Origin: Undaria pinnatifida
Lineage: Eukaryota; Sar; Phaeophyceae; Laminariales; Alariaceae
Assembly (NCBI GenBank): GCA_012845835.1
Contig: JABAKD010000030.1
Span: 16,453,210-16,517,209 of the forward strand
Direction of reading: 5' to 3'
DNA: 64,000 bases
In this document: piece by piece, positions 25,166 through 39,100 of the stretch
Layout of the letters: each line of letters starts with the position of its first letter
How positions within the stretch are numbered: position 1 is the stretch's first letter
Translations under genes and position numbers: made by a program
Notes under the pieces: model-generated
The model's input: only the letters and a program-made list of their open reading frames with translations
What the model was told of the DNA's origin: nothing
The model's database searches: none

Positions 25166-26861
25166 GATCACGATGACCTGATAGACATGATACCTGTGGT
25201 TTTGCGATAAGTGTAGTTCAGGACACCTTAAAGATAACAAGAACGGCTGGCTGATATTTGCAGGAATATAAGAAATCTGGGCAATTTTCATCATACTGAA
25301 GTTAGTGAGCACACCCTCTACCAAATAGGAAACCAGACCCAGAGGCAACTCGTCGTTTCGTATCAGAAAATAAATGTATATAAAAAATAGTGGTATCTAC
25401 AAGGTATATAGGAATAAAGTGTCGGAGCGAAACGAGGAGAGCCACGAAACGGGCGGTTGGATCTATTTTATAACTAATTTTCAAGGACATATTTTCTCCA
25501 CTACTAAGTCAAGGTGACTAAGTTGCTACTATTATTGCTGTAGTAGCGGCGTTCTTGGATATGGCTTAGTTTTGGGTGCAATACTCTCCGTAAACCTATT
25601 GTAAGAGGGCCTCAAGTGTCAGCGTAGAAGGTGGCCAAGGGACCCGCATATGGTTGTCAGCAAGCATAGCCGAAAGCCCCACAGCAGTCGGTGTAATTAA
25701 TCCCTCTCCGACAGCGAGCGGCATATTTGACTTCCCAGATGGGGACAATCCCCCATGCTCTTCCTCAGTGATCATGAATAATGATTTGTGTATCTATATT
25801 GGAGCCGGTGTTCTGCATAGAAAGTCCAGCAACTCGTGGTGGTTCTCACCCACCAGCAGCCGCGTGGGCGTGGTAGACTGGGATGCTGCCATGACCTGCT
25901 GCCTGCTGCTGTGCCACGCGTTGCTACGTTGCTGCGCTGTGCAAGTGCTTGGCACAAACTGCTGCATAACCTTGAAATATTTGAATAAAACAGCCACCTT
26001 GAGCGAAAGTTTACGGCAGATAGTCTCGCAGTAGCTTTGGGACAGGTTCTATCTACTAGTCGGTCAGGTGCCTAGCTAACCTGTCTGCCTTCTCTTTCTC
26101 ACGTTCTTCAATAGCGGTTTCCCTACCCCCCTCACCCCCCTTTTGGCTTGTTGTGCGTCAAGAACACCGGCTGGGCTGCGCAGCGTCTTGTTTTCCTCCT
26201 CTACGCACTTCTATTGATTGTGGAGAAGGCGGCCCGATCTCCGAAAGCAGCGACTCAAGATCTCCTGCAATACATATAGGTCCATGATTTAGAAAAAACC
26301 ACCTCAGCCATGTTTTTCAGCTGGCTGCTGCGTGGGTGCGGCTCATAGAAGGAGGGATTTTTTTGCGCTTGTGTCCTCGCTTCTAGCGTGCCCACAACGG
26401 TTTGTTCCAGCTCTTAGCAGAGGTGAGAGTGCGGTGGAAGAAGGTGTTAGTGTTTGATTGTGCACGCTTGTAGGCTACTGCAGCTGTGTTGCCAGTCCGG
26501 ACCCTTTTTTGCGGAAGAGATGCTTTGCTTGATAGGCTTACATGGGTCGGTGGAGCAACCCACAACCCACGTCATTTTGTTGTTACAAACGTACTGAAAA
26601 ATGTTGAGCACATTTTCTTTTCGCGATGCCATGAGTAGTGCCGGCGTTCATGCTGCATGCAGCTGCGCATCCAGCTCACCACCTACCCATTCACCCATCC
26701 ACGTGTGCCCATCTCTCTGTACACCTCGCCGCCTGGCCGCCTCTCAACTGCGACGACCCTGCCCTGCCTTGCTTGCTCGTGGAGCTAGTTAGACGTCGCC
26801 GATCCCCAACAGTATGGCGCGTGGACAAGGAAAGAGGGAGCGCCGAGGCCAGCAGGCCAAG
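25166..26861. other. Spacer upstream of chlH; unassigned frames
   Basis: The last 6 kb before chlH hold no recognised gene. At 25650-26630 both strands have medium-length frames (126 residues on plus from 25654, 60-67 residues on minus) that fall into several pieces, with no family motif. A decayed gene on the minus strand is possible. The chlH promoter and 5' UTR must lie in the last few hundred bases, but no TATA box is evident. Confidence 0.35.
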
Positions 26862-27164
26862 ATGCTCCAGGCAGTTCTCCTCGGCGCCGCCGTTGGCACG
26901 ACGTCCGCGTTCGTACCGTCCATCCGACCAGGATTCGGCTCCTCCCAGGCAACCTCCGCGGTCTCCTCGAGCACCGCGAGCGCTCGATCGCTGAGCTACT
27001 GGGCGCAAGCCAGGGCCCCCGTTAGGAGCACCAGGTCAAGAGCGGTGGAAGCCCACGGGTTGCAGATGGTCTCGGCTGGCATCGACAAGGGCATGTTCAC
27101 GACCTCGAGCCCAGAGGACCGCCGTGTGATGCCCGAGAGCAGGGACGGCAAGGCCTACTTCAAG
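26862..27164 (+). CDS. chlH: chlH exon 1: heterokont bipartite plastid presequence
   Basis: Starts [20 protein letters not shown]: a short hydrophobic signal peptide followed by the TSAFVP cleavage motif with Phe at +1, the known hallmark of proteins imported across the four-membrane plastids of heterokont algae. A Ser/Ala/Arg-rich transit-like stretch follows to about residue 60. The end, GKAYFK, joins in phase 0 to [13 protein letters not shown] of exon 2, the start of the conserved ChlH body. Beginning at 26814 would place 16 charged residues ahead of the signal, which fits poorly. Confidence 0.9.
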
Positions 27165-30100
27165 GTCAGCGAGAGAGAGGGAGGCACTCGTACAGGTGCT
27201 GTAGCAGTCATGCAGTAGATTAGATGAGAGGCGCACAGAGAAATAAAACATGCAAGTCATGCAGAAAGAGGCAAAAAGAGTGGTCATGTTACTGCTGCTG
27301 CTGTTTGCGGTGTTCGGACCATGTACATACCAGTACGGCTGAGAGTCCACACACAGCACGAGCACCGTTGCCTCGTCCAACCACTATTTGGCCCGACGAC
27401 GCTCGCTGAATGCGGTCGTCGGCGCGGCCTGGCCCGTGCTTGCCAGCTAGTCTATCATCCATGTTTTCAGGCACCCCAAACATATAAACAAATACCAGCA
27501 CACCAGATCACACAACCTTCTTTTGCATGTAAATTTCCCGATACTTTTTTGTTTGGACCCGAACCTGGCCTTGGGATTTTTCGTTTTCTTCCTCTCAGCG
27601 TTGCATCATCACCAGCTTTTTCCCTGGTGGACATTAGTCTAAATATATGTGCGCGTGCGGTTGAAGGTGTATCTTTCGCTCCCTCTGTCTTGGCTCGGCT
27701 AGCCCTGCCACCCAGAGCTCTCGTGCGGCGGAATTTGTCTGCTGATCCGCTGCTGCTGTTGTTGTGTTGGGCACTCGGTTGCTTTTTTACAGCTCGTGCT
27801 TGATGAGTCAGATAATCTGGTACGAGTTTTTCTTTTTTTTTCGTGTCTTTTGGTCATGTTCATCGAAACGTGCTTCGTTTTTGCGATTTTGCTTGCTCTT
27901 TTTTTACAATCTGCTCGTACGACCAGTCTTCTTTTACCCGGCCGTTATATCAATTCTTACTGACTGTATTTTTGTGTGGTGTAACATGACAACATGATAA
28001 CTGCTCTGTAGCATGACATTCGTCTAATATAACCGAAAGCATAATAATATCGTCTCTCTTTCTACTGACGTGCAGTTCTGATTTTCGTTACCATCATACC
28101 AGGTACACACATTATAGGCGTCTATTTTCCTTTTTTTTTTCTTTTTTTTTTCCCCTCTTTCACTTTCCAGCTTCTCTACAAGCCGTGGTCACAGGTGTCG
28201 TCCCTTCTTCCCCCCGGTTCTTGTCTTCAATTTTTATCGCGCGTAGGGTTCAGCAATCCCACTGCCCGTCGATTTTTCATCGAGTGTTGCTAACTCACGC
28301 TCTCGCGCTTTCCGCAAGTCAATTGTGCACAAGGAAAAGTCCCAAAGAATTTATACGAGCATGCACTCGGCGGGGCTCAAACTCACGAAACTGACCTATA
28401 CCAGGCTCGAGGATAACCTGATCCGCCACCGGGGCGACCGGCAATATGTGGTACGAGGTTTGTAAACACCAGGTACAAGTTCAATTTACGCAATCACGAC
28501 GCAAAGTTTTTCCCCGAGAACCCCTGCTATAATACTTGTATATACGAAAGTGACGCTCCATTTTTGTCATCTTGTTGTTTGTCACCAAATTTTGCGAGTA
28601 CGTCAGCTGTGAGCCCGATCAAACTTGTCAATATCAACTTCGCAGCAGTAGTTTAGAGTTTACAAAACCTGAGTGAGTCGTCGGCTGCATTAAAATTGTG
28701 TATCATACATTCTGATACAGGCCGGTGGCTCCTGGCCTCCTGGGTGACTTGCGTCCGAGAGTATCAACAGGACAATCGCAGTGTACATACATCACATGAT
28801 ACGAGCCTACGAGTTTTTACTAAAACCGAATTACAATGTTTTGTACGCTGGACTCGTGTTGTGGTCGCACGGTCGCAAACATGCTGTGTTTTGTGTTCGG
28901 TGCGTCGGTGTTATCATGTCACGGTTGTCATCGATCTGTTCGTTTTCCCGACATGTTTTCGGTATCCAAAGACAATCATGTTTCCGAAGCGCCATTCCGC
29001 CAAAAGCGTCAAGAAGTGCGGGAGTTTGACCCGCGATGGCGTCGGCGTGCCGTCTGTGCTAGCAATGAAAACACCATCATTGGGTGGAGGGTCCGCGAGT
29101 CGCGATCGGGTGCATGCTGTATGCTGCGTTCTGCGCCACCACGTACGCGTATCGTGAGCGATGACGCGATGACGTGTTCGGACGTTTCGGCCCAACGCTT
29201 GAAGATATTCAAAACGAAGCGTGAAGCACCGATCAATCGACGGAGAGCTAAATAACGTAGAACCTGGCTACGGCTGGAGCCAAATCGGAATGCGATAATC
29301 CACGCGAAACGTCTAGCATCGATAATTTTCTTGACGGCTTTGACGCTGACAGTTGACGGCACTCTTGCACCTTTGCCTCTTGCCCTTCGGCGGACAGCCA
29401 TCAAGGAATTCCCTTATGCGAAAACTATTGATGGTATGTATGTTTTTGTAGTCTAAGGAGGCTTTGCCGGGCCAAAACTGGGCCGTCAACCAACATATAT
29501 TTTCTCTACCTCTAACGCTACTCTTATGGGACTCAAGCTCCTAGCTCCAGCCGCGAATGATGAACTGCTCGATGGTACTCGTAGCAACCCATTGTCCTTG
29601 CCGACCGACCGCAGCAGCAGTCTGCGGTGTCAATTGTTTTTTTCTTGCCTCTGGTGAAGTGAAGAATGGGCAAGTGCGATCGCGTGCCGGCCCTTCGGCC
29701 GGCCGATCGCATCTTACACCCGTTGTTCCTTTTTTTTTTCGTTTGTTGTTGTCGCTTCTGATTCAAGAACGGCAGCATGAGCTCCGTTTTTATTCATAGA
29801 GAAGCGTAACGCCTCCCTGCCTCCCTCATCTCGCCAGGTGACGTACGTGGTGCTGGAGTCCCAGTACCAGAGCTCCCTGACGAAGGCGTGCCAGGCGATC
29901 AACGACAGCAGAGACGACGTGTGCGTGGAGTGCGTGGGCTACCTTTTGGAGGAGCTGCGCGACGCGCAGAACGTTGCCGCCTTCAAGAAGGATGTCGAGA
30001 CGTCCAACATCTTCATCGGGTCGCTCATCTTCGTTCAGGTGTGCTGACTGGCAACTGCTGCTACAGCAGTGCTGCTTGTGCGGTGCGCAGCGGTAATCAC

Positions 30101-33100
30101 TATCTGTGCGGTGCAGCAGTGCAATGAACAAGTCTTGGAATAATGAAGTAGAAAGTGTCTTGCAGTACGTAGCTCGTCCGTTTGGCTACTTGGTGCCTGT
30201 GCAGTGCGGTCATTGCAGCGTTAGCTACAGCAGTAACTGCGTGCCACTCAATACCTCCTGTGCGTTCCTATTTTTGTCTCTTGCGGGCCAGTGTACATGT
30301 GATTCGCCAGAAGACACCTACTGCGTGGCTCATGTACTAACCCTCCGTGCTTCCATCCGTGTCCCGGCCGTTTCGCAGGAGCTGGCGGAGGAGGTCAAGA
30401 AGGTGGTGGAGCCGTTGAGGGACCAGCTGGACGCTGTTGTCGTCTTCCCCTCCATGCCGGAGGTGATGCGCCTCAACAAGGTCGGATCGTTCACCATGCA
30501 AAACCTCGGCCAGAGCAAGTCAGTGGTGTCCGACTTCATGAAGAAGAAGAAGAAGGTGCGTCAAAGAATGGGTTTCGCACCCGGGGCTTCGCTGTGTTGT
30601 CTCCCACCCCTCCCCCTCCAGGCTGAAAACCCCCTTCTTTCTTAACACTCATGCGTTTGATGGGTGTTTTTTCTCAGTTGACGGGCGTGGGAGCGGGGTG
30701 AGCAAGCGCTGAAGAACGTTGTGTGTTTCCTAACACATCTTGTGTCGGTGCCGTGCGGCTCACGCCTTCCCTCGGCTTACTGACCCAGGGCTGCGTTACC
30801 GCTGTAGTTAATGGTTGATGGATAGATTGCTTGATCTGGTGACGCGCTAAAATTTGTCCATGCTTTTCTTTTCTTGCGCGTGGTCGTGCTTTTGTCTGAC
30901 GTTGACCGCCATCAGGAGGATGGGTCTTCCTTCGAAGAGGGCATGCTGAAGCTTCTCCGCACGCTCCCGAAGGTGTTGAAGTACCTGCCGTCGGACAAGG
31001 CCAAGGACGCCAAGAACTTCATGATGTCCTTCCAGGTATGACATCTATTTACCATGTCTTTTCACGGGTCGAGTAAGGAGATAGTTAGAACTGTAACGGG
31101 TAAGAACGACTCAGGTCTAGAGTTTTCACTCTTCACGGGTCGGGGTCGGGTCGGGTCGGGTCATCCCGACCCGTAAGTGGTGATCGAACCCGTGAAAACC
31201 CCTTCGATTTACGAGCAGCAACACGTCGTTTCCAGGAGAGCTTTTTCTGCGTCTCCATGACTTTGTTTTTGCGGTACTGCCGACTGTTCTTACACTACGG
31301 CACTTGCACGCGGACCGTTCAGAAACCTTGCACGTTTTCGTCGAGTGATGTTTTTTCGTGCTGTGTACCGGTTCTTTGTGTCGTTTCAACCCAGAGCGAA
31401 TGGTATACCCGTGTGCTATTTTTTCCGTCTCTTAAGCAGCGGGGATTACATAGTTGCAGCAGCCGTTACAGGGGTGTTCCACTTGAAATTTTTGCATGTC
31501 GTTTTCGCTTGTATTGCGGTGCTGACTTCTTCTTCGTCTTACGTAGTTTTGCCCCGGTGTTTTTTTTCGTTTTTCGCTGTCTTCTCAGTACTGGCTGGGT
31601 GGATCTCCCGAGAACGTGGAGAGCCTGCTTCTTACTCTGGCAACGTCCTACGTGCCTGAGGTCATGGAGAAGGAGAGCCTCAAGAAAGTGGTGAGAAATG
31701 TGGTGTTGTTTTCTTTGTACCTGCGGTAGGTTATTATTGAATTGCCGAAGAAGGTGTGGTTGGAGGCGAATCAGTTCGGGCACGTACTTGTATTCGTTGT
31801 GTTCCTCGACTGATGCTCTGATGCTGCGGATCTTGTTTGTTGTGGATGATTGATTCGTTACGCTAAGCTTTGGTGGGAACATGCCTCGAGGATTGCAAGC
31901 CTGTTACGTCGTTTTATTTTTCTTCTTGTTTTTCGTGGTTTGTACGTCGCTAGTGTCGCCCTCCGCCGCCGCAGCGCAGCTTACGGAGTGACTTTTATCA
32001 GCTGTCGCCCGACCGCCCCCCCCCCCTCCCCCGGTGTTGTTTGTTGAAGGAAATCGCGGAGCCCGTGCTGCTACCCGATAAGGGCATCTGGCACCCTGTG
32101 GCGGACAAGGTCTTCGAGAACGCCGCCGGGTACCTCTCGTGGTATGAGAAGGTTAGTGCATCAGCAGCACCGAAATTCGCTGTGGGAGCTGGGGTATCAC
32201 CTGGTTTTGTTGTGTTTTTACCAAGTAGAAACACACCTCATATGTGAGGTGATTGTTCCGTTGAAGCTCGACGTTGAAATCTTGTGTGTTGATTGTACTC
32301 TGCTTGAGGGTGTCGATTGACTATCGGTCGCCTCGTTCTGCACCCACGCCGTATTATTGTTCCTTCCCTTCGTCTGTTTTTTTTAGGTGCACGCGCCCGC
32401 CGCTGGCATCCAGGCCGACGCTCCCATTGTGGGTCTGATTCTCCAGAAGAGCCACATCAACACCAAGGATGAGTGCCACTACGTTGCTCTCATCGCCGAG
32501 CTCGAGGCTCGCGGTGCTAAGGTACGCCAGGAAGGAGCGCATACAGTTATGAAATAGTCAACACCACCGCTGCCGCCGCCATTTCCAACGCTGACACCAT
32601 CACAACACCATCGTTGCCGCCGTCGCCTTTTCCAACGCTGACACCATTACTCAAACACCATCGCTAACGCCATTGCCAACGCTATCGCTAACCCCATCGC
32701 CATCATAGCTACCGCCATTGCTATCACCATAGCCATCACCATCGTTATCACCGTCGCTAACCCCATCGCTAATCCCATCGCTAACCCCATCTCCGAAACG
32801 CCGTAACGTAACACCTTCGCTAACATCACCGCTAGTACCCTCGCCTTCTCCAACGCCAACGCCATCGCTAACGCCATCGCCTACACCATTACCAACACCA
32901 ACACCAAGATCGCCGCTACCACCATCGCTAACACCGTCGCCGACCCCATTGCTAACATCGTCGGTAACGCCAGGTGATGACCCTGTACACGGGTGGACTA
33001 GACTTCTCCGGCCCCGTGGAGGAGTACTTCATCTCTGGCGGCAAGTCCGTCGTCGACACGTGCATCAACCTCACCGGATTTGCCCTTGTCGGTGGCCCCG

Positions 33101-36100
33101 CGAGCCAGGTAAGAAAACTAGTTTCAGTATTGCCGGCTGCTGCTCTGTGATTCGCTGGCTGCCGCTCTGTGATTGGTTTACTGCTGCCCTGTGAATGGCT
33201 GACTGCTCCTCTGTGAATGGCTGCTGCTCTTTGGTTGATCACGGTGACACTGAGGTGCCCCAGCGGACCTGATGTAAATCACTCCAAACGACACCTAACC
33301 GGAACCGAACCAAATAATTCCAAACCGCACCTAGCCGGAACGAACCCAAATCATTCCAAACCGACCTCAACCATACTAAAAGACACTCACTTTGTAAACA
33401 CGACTCACAGCCGATTCATTAGTCCTCTGACCCTATTTCGCCGCCCCCCATCCGCCGTGCTCAAAACGTTGGTTTGTCTTTTTCTTGAGCAGGACCATGC
33501 GAAGGCGGTGTCTACGCTCCAGAAGCTGAACGTACCGTACCTGTGCACGGTGCCGCTGGTGTTCCAGTCCTTCGAGGAGTGGCAGGCGTCTGAGCTTGGT
33601 CTTCACCCCATCCAAGTTGCCCTCCAGGTGTTGGTTTCGCTCCTTTACGCCTTAACTGAACGAAAGCTCCCTCCTTAGGTTCTTGTGGTGTTGAGTAGTG
33701 GTGTGATTGAAACTGGACCTTGCGATGAACACGACAACAGCTCTCGAAACCTTCCGCCACTGAAATCCCACCCTCTCGTGGGGCGGATGCTGCGTCGATC
33801 ACGTCCCGTTATATCCACGTGCTTTTCTGGTGCGTGTCTAGAACGAAACCTATTTTTGTTTGTTGTTTATCTCAGAGTACTTTCTCCATCAGCTCTCCTT
33901 AGCTCTATAGCCATTCTCCAACCCCAGTCGGATTTTTTCTTGGCTCCGTTTCCGCCTTTTGTTCATTTTTGTGTGTTTTAGGTCTCCCTCCCCGAGATCG
34001 ACGGCGCGATGGAGCCAATCATTTACGCAGGCCGCGAAGGCGCCACCGGCCGGTCCGTACCCCTGGCCGACCGCGTCCAGCTTGTCGCCGACCGGGCCCT
34101 GAAGGTGGGTTGGTTGATGCATGCTCGACTTCAAATTCAAGTTCCGAGAAATGTTCGCGTGTTCGCGTAGGTTGGCCTCTTTTTTTCGCAGTAAACATGC
34201 AATATAGTGGTGTTGTTTTGATGTACATACATGAAAGGAGGTTTGATGAAAATCATGGTCGGGATGGAATTTTTCAGGATGTCATGGTGTGAGGCATTGT
34301 TAAAAACAAATATTGTGGATTAGGTGTCACCCCGACTCCACCTTTGTTGCGGGCGAGGGCCCCGTCTGTGGCACGAGCGAGAGTACTGACTGTCGGCGAT
34401 CGTGGCCGTCGTGTGTGCTTGCTGAAACCTCAGTGGGCTACTCTGAGGTCTAAGAAGAACAAGGACAAGAACCTGGCGGTGACCATCTTCAGCTTTCCCC
34501 CGGACAAGGGCAACGTCGGCACCGCCGCCTACCTCGACGTGTTCGGCTCCATCCACACCGTGCTCACCAAGCTTGGGAAGGAGGTAAGAGCGCAGCTAGT
34601 ATCTGTTGATGAAGGAGAAACCTAATGTAGCAAACACCAGGAATGCTGAGAAGCGGGCTGTGATGTAAGAGAAGATTCAGGAATGTGTAGCAGTGAACAG
34701 GGTTACTTGGCAAGAAGCGAGCTGATTAGAAGCAGGGGTATGTATGATGGCAAGAAAGAGACATGCTCATAGTAAGAGGGAGAGGAATAACAGGTTTTGA
34801 TTTATTAATGGAAACCGTTTCGGTTTGCCCAATTTTCTTGACCGTGTGTGTTTTTTGTCTCTGGCGTGCTGTTGTTTTTTGTGCTTATTTCTTTTCAGGG
34901 TTACGACGTGGGAGACCTGCCCGAAAACCCCAGGGACTTGATGGAGAGGATCCTCAACGACCCGGAAGCCAGGTGAGGCTATTTAATTGGCTAATTGTTA
35001 CCTGTACGTGAGGGACCCGAATTGATTTATGTAAACCTCTTTTTGGCTGTTGGTTTTGCCGCTGGCGAGTGCTGCCGGCCAACGTTGGCGTTGTCAAATG
35101 TATCCGGTTGAAGGCGGAAAGGCAACGATATTGTCTCAGCGGTATCGATCTTGTCTGTTCTGCCGATTTACCCATTTCCCGTTTACGTACCGGACTCGCC
35201 GTTTTCTTGGCACCGATTTTTTCATGAAAAATGTGTAACATGAGCCGTCGACACAACCCATTTTTACCGTTTGTGTGTCACCGATGAGCCGTCGGCACAT
35301 GCATTTTTACCGTTTGTGCGTTAGCTACTTACTAACGTTATCCGCGCACCGCTGCTGTATTTTGCTATGCGTGCTTCCACACTCTTGCGCTGCTACGCGC
35401 GAGAACAGGATCGACTCACCAGAGATGAACGTGCAGTACCGCATGTCCGTACAGGAGTACGAGGAGCTCACCCCTTACGCCGGCGACCTCGTAGAGAACT
35501 GGGGCAAGGCGCCCGGACACCTCAACTCGGACGGCCAAAACCTCCTTGTGTTCGGTGCGAAGTTCGGCAACGTGTTCATCGGCGTGCAGCCCACGTTCGG
35601 ATACGAGGTGACTATATAGCTATAGCTACGTTTCGCGGTAACTTCAGAGCACGGGGGGGGGGGGGACTGGGAGGACTAGTGGGGATTTGGGGGTGGGTGG
35701 CTTGAAATGCAAGCACCACCTCGTACAATACACACCATTATAAGCGTTATTTTGACCTGAGGTACCTTTTTTGGTGTCTGTTTTTGGGTTGCGACTTTTT
35801 TTTTTTGAATGTCGATACAGACTTTGTACTTCTGCAGCTGTTGCTTGGATGGAAGTAAACTCACACGGTACTTTTCGCTATCACCTCGCTGTTGTTGCTG
35901 TTGTTGCTGACTGTTGGTGTTCCGTTTTTTTGTTGGCGTTTTTTTTTAACGTGTGTGCAGGGTGACCCGATGCGCCTCCTCTTCTCCAAGTCGGCTTCCC
36001 CCCACCATGGCTTCGCGGCGTACTACACCTACCTCGAGAAGATTTTCAAGGCCGACGCCGTCCTTCACTTCGGTACCCACGGCTCGCTCGAGTTCATGCC

Positions 36101-39100
36101 CGGAAAACAGGCGAGACTTTTAGTTGTTGTGTTGTGTCACCCTGAACACAACATTTGTGCTCTCTTGAAGAGGACTGGTAGTGCGCTCTCCTCTCCTCCG
36201 GACACCTCAAGAACGATGGGTACGTAGTATATAAAAAACTCTACCAATGAGGGATTTCTCGAGCCTCTACCATGCGACTGTGTCATGTGCAGTTGGGTTC
36301 GATGCCGGTTGTTTGATATGTATCTGCTTGCATGTTTCCTCCCGCATGTGCTCGCATCTGATTTTGTGTTGTGGTGTGTTGTGTTGTGTTGTGTTCCGTT
36401 TTATTTTTATGTTTGTCTCATCAGGTGGGCATGTCCGGAGCCTGCTACCCTGACAGGCTCATCAACTCTATCCCCAACCTGTACTACTACGCGGCCAACA
36501 ACCCGTCGGAGGCCACCATCGCCAAGCGCCGCTCGTACGCCGCGACGATCTCGTACCTTACCCCGCCCGCCGAGAACGCTGGTCTCTACAAGGTATGTGG
36601 GATGTCGATTTATGCCAAGGACGCCTACTGGTAGACATGTACCTGCAGGAAAAAAAGTCCCGTATCAGACACTGTTATGCTGTATTGTGGGTTCGAGGTT
36701 GGGGTCTACGGTGAGACGCTGGTTTATGTAAAGAAGACCCACGTTGTGATGGTGTTGGTAGTACTAAGTGCAAGGTTCGCCTTTGGGACGTGGTTGTCTT
36801 GAATGAACGGGGGTGTCTCAGGTTGGAAAGGGGAAAAAAAGGGTATTGAGAAACTAAGGGAACAGCAATGTACTTTGCCGGGCAGGCAACACCGACTGGA
36901 CAGAGCTGAAAACCAGGGTATGCCAGTCTTGTGATTAACGAATCCCAACGATGCCCTTCATACCCCCCTCGAACGCCTTGACAGGGACTCAAGGAGTTGG
37001 GAGAGCTGGTGGCTTCGTACCAGGGCCTCCGCGACAACGGAGCCCGCGGACCCTCTATCGTCAGCGCGTCGATCGCGTGCGCGCGGACGTGCAACCTGGA
37101 CAAGGACATCAAGGACCTCCCTGGCGACGACGTGGACTGCAAGTCGATGACGATCGAGGTAAGTCCCGACACCGCGGCGAACAGAGTTCGTGGAGCTGTA
37201 CTGGCATTTTCGCGTTTTACATTGGTGTCGTACCGTTCAGCACGGTAGCGGTTGGGTGCGGGGCGTTGATGAGGCGCCAGAACAGCCTTGACTGGGATCT
37301 TGACGTGGGAAAACAATTGTTCTCGTTCGTTTTTTTCGTTCAATGCGTCTCGTTCTTTTTTATCATTTTTCTTTTTTTTTTATCGTCCTTGTTTTCTCAT
37401 CCTTCTTTTTTTCATCCTTTTTTTTTGTTTCGTTGGTGTGCCGTCGTCCATCCACCCATGCATCTCTCTGATTCTTTTTTTGTATCTTGCGTTGAAAAAT
37501 TTATAAATATTTCTGTATTTCTTTTATTCAGGAGCGCGATAACATCGTCGGCAAAATCTACCGGCGTCTGATGGAGATCGAGTCCCGCCTGCTCCCCTGC
37601 GGCCTGCACACGGTCGGAGTGCCCCCCACCGCCTCCGAGGCCATCGCCACCCTCGTGAACATCGGATCGCTCGACCGACCTGAGGACGGAATTAAGGCCC
37701 TCCCCCGCATTGCCGCGGAGTCGGTTGGACGCGACATCGCGGAGGTGTACGTGAGCGCGGACAAGGGTAACCTGGAGGACGTTCAGCTGTTGCAGCAGGT
37801 ACGGCACGGCAGGGAGGGCAGGGGAGGGGAGGGATGTCGCTAGTGGGGGGTGCACGTGGCGGTATTGGGTAGCTTCTCACTTCAGATGACCACTTTGAGT
37901 TGATCGCTTGAATTGGTCACTTTTGAGCTGATCGCTTGCGTTGATCGCTGGGGCTGATCACTGTGATTTGATCGCTGAGTTGATGACTTGAGTTGATGAC
38001 TTTGAATTGATCACTTTGAGATGATCACTTGAGCTGATCGCTTTGAGTTGATTGCTTGAGTTGATCACTTGAGCTGATAAGTTGGGCTGGTAAGTTGGGT
38101 TAGTGTTGAGTTGACGCGATGAGCCTCGTCCATGAAGTGCCACCACCCTCCCATCACCCTTATGGTAGCGTGTGTCAGGAATAGGGTAGGGTATACAAGG
38201 TTTGTGGCATGATACGTAGATTGAGGAGGCGTGTTTTGTTTGACTTTGGTGGGCAACGTTCGATCTGCCGGTTCATGTGAAGGGATTTTTTTGGAGTGAA
38301 ATTCGCTCGATGGGTGCATCGAACGTGGCTTTTTTTTGTTACTGAATATTGTGTTTTTTTTTGCCCCTGTCCGTGGTCTGTTTTTCGTAAAACAGATCAC
38401 CGAGGGCGTCCGCGACGCGGTGCGCGCTTGCGTGGAGAGGTCGACGAACTCGGAGGGGCGCATCGTCGAAGTTAACGCTTTCGCCGACTTCTTCAGCAAG
38501 ACTATGGGTAAGACAAAGTTTACATTCAAGACCGGACTCAAAAAAACGCATGCCAGGTTTTGCAATAAACAAACTTGACATGTTTTTGCTTCTTGTATTG
38601 TTGCATACAGCGACAATATGGTAGAGAGTCACTCCAATGACGTTTTCATCCTTTGTTTATTCATTCGTGTCACTCACATGCCGTCCTCATCATTTTCTTC
38701 TTTTTCCGTTTTTTTCCGGTTGGTGTCCTTGTGTTTGGCCTGTTCTCTGTCATTTTTGCGTTGTTTTGTTGACGTTTATGTGTATGTGGGCCGTCTTGTT
38801 CATGCGTGGATTATTGGTGGTGGTGGTAGGTTTCATTTTTCTCACCTGGTACGTTTTCCGACGTTTCGTGTTGCAGGCGGAGGAAGCCCGATGAAGGCGG
38901 CCCTGGAGAAGAACGGCTTTAAGGGCTGCAAGGACTCCGACCTCGAGCCGGTGTTCACCTACCTCGAGTTCTGCCTCAAGCAGGTCAGTCGCATCACAAG
39001 TTGCCCCCGTAAAACAGCCCTCGCCTCCCACCCCATCGTTAGGCCGAGGCTGAATTTGGGTCGCTATTTTCAGCGGACTTGGTTGAATGGTGGCCGCACA

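Noticed and set aside
25654..26034. 126-residue plus-strand frame upstream of chlH
   Set aside because: Cys-rich but without a regular zinc-binding pattern; opposite-strand frames are equally good, so neither is called.
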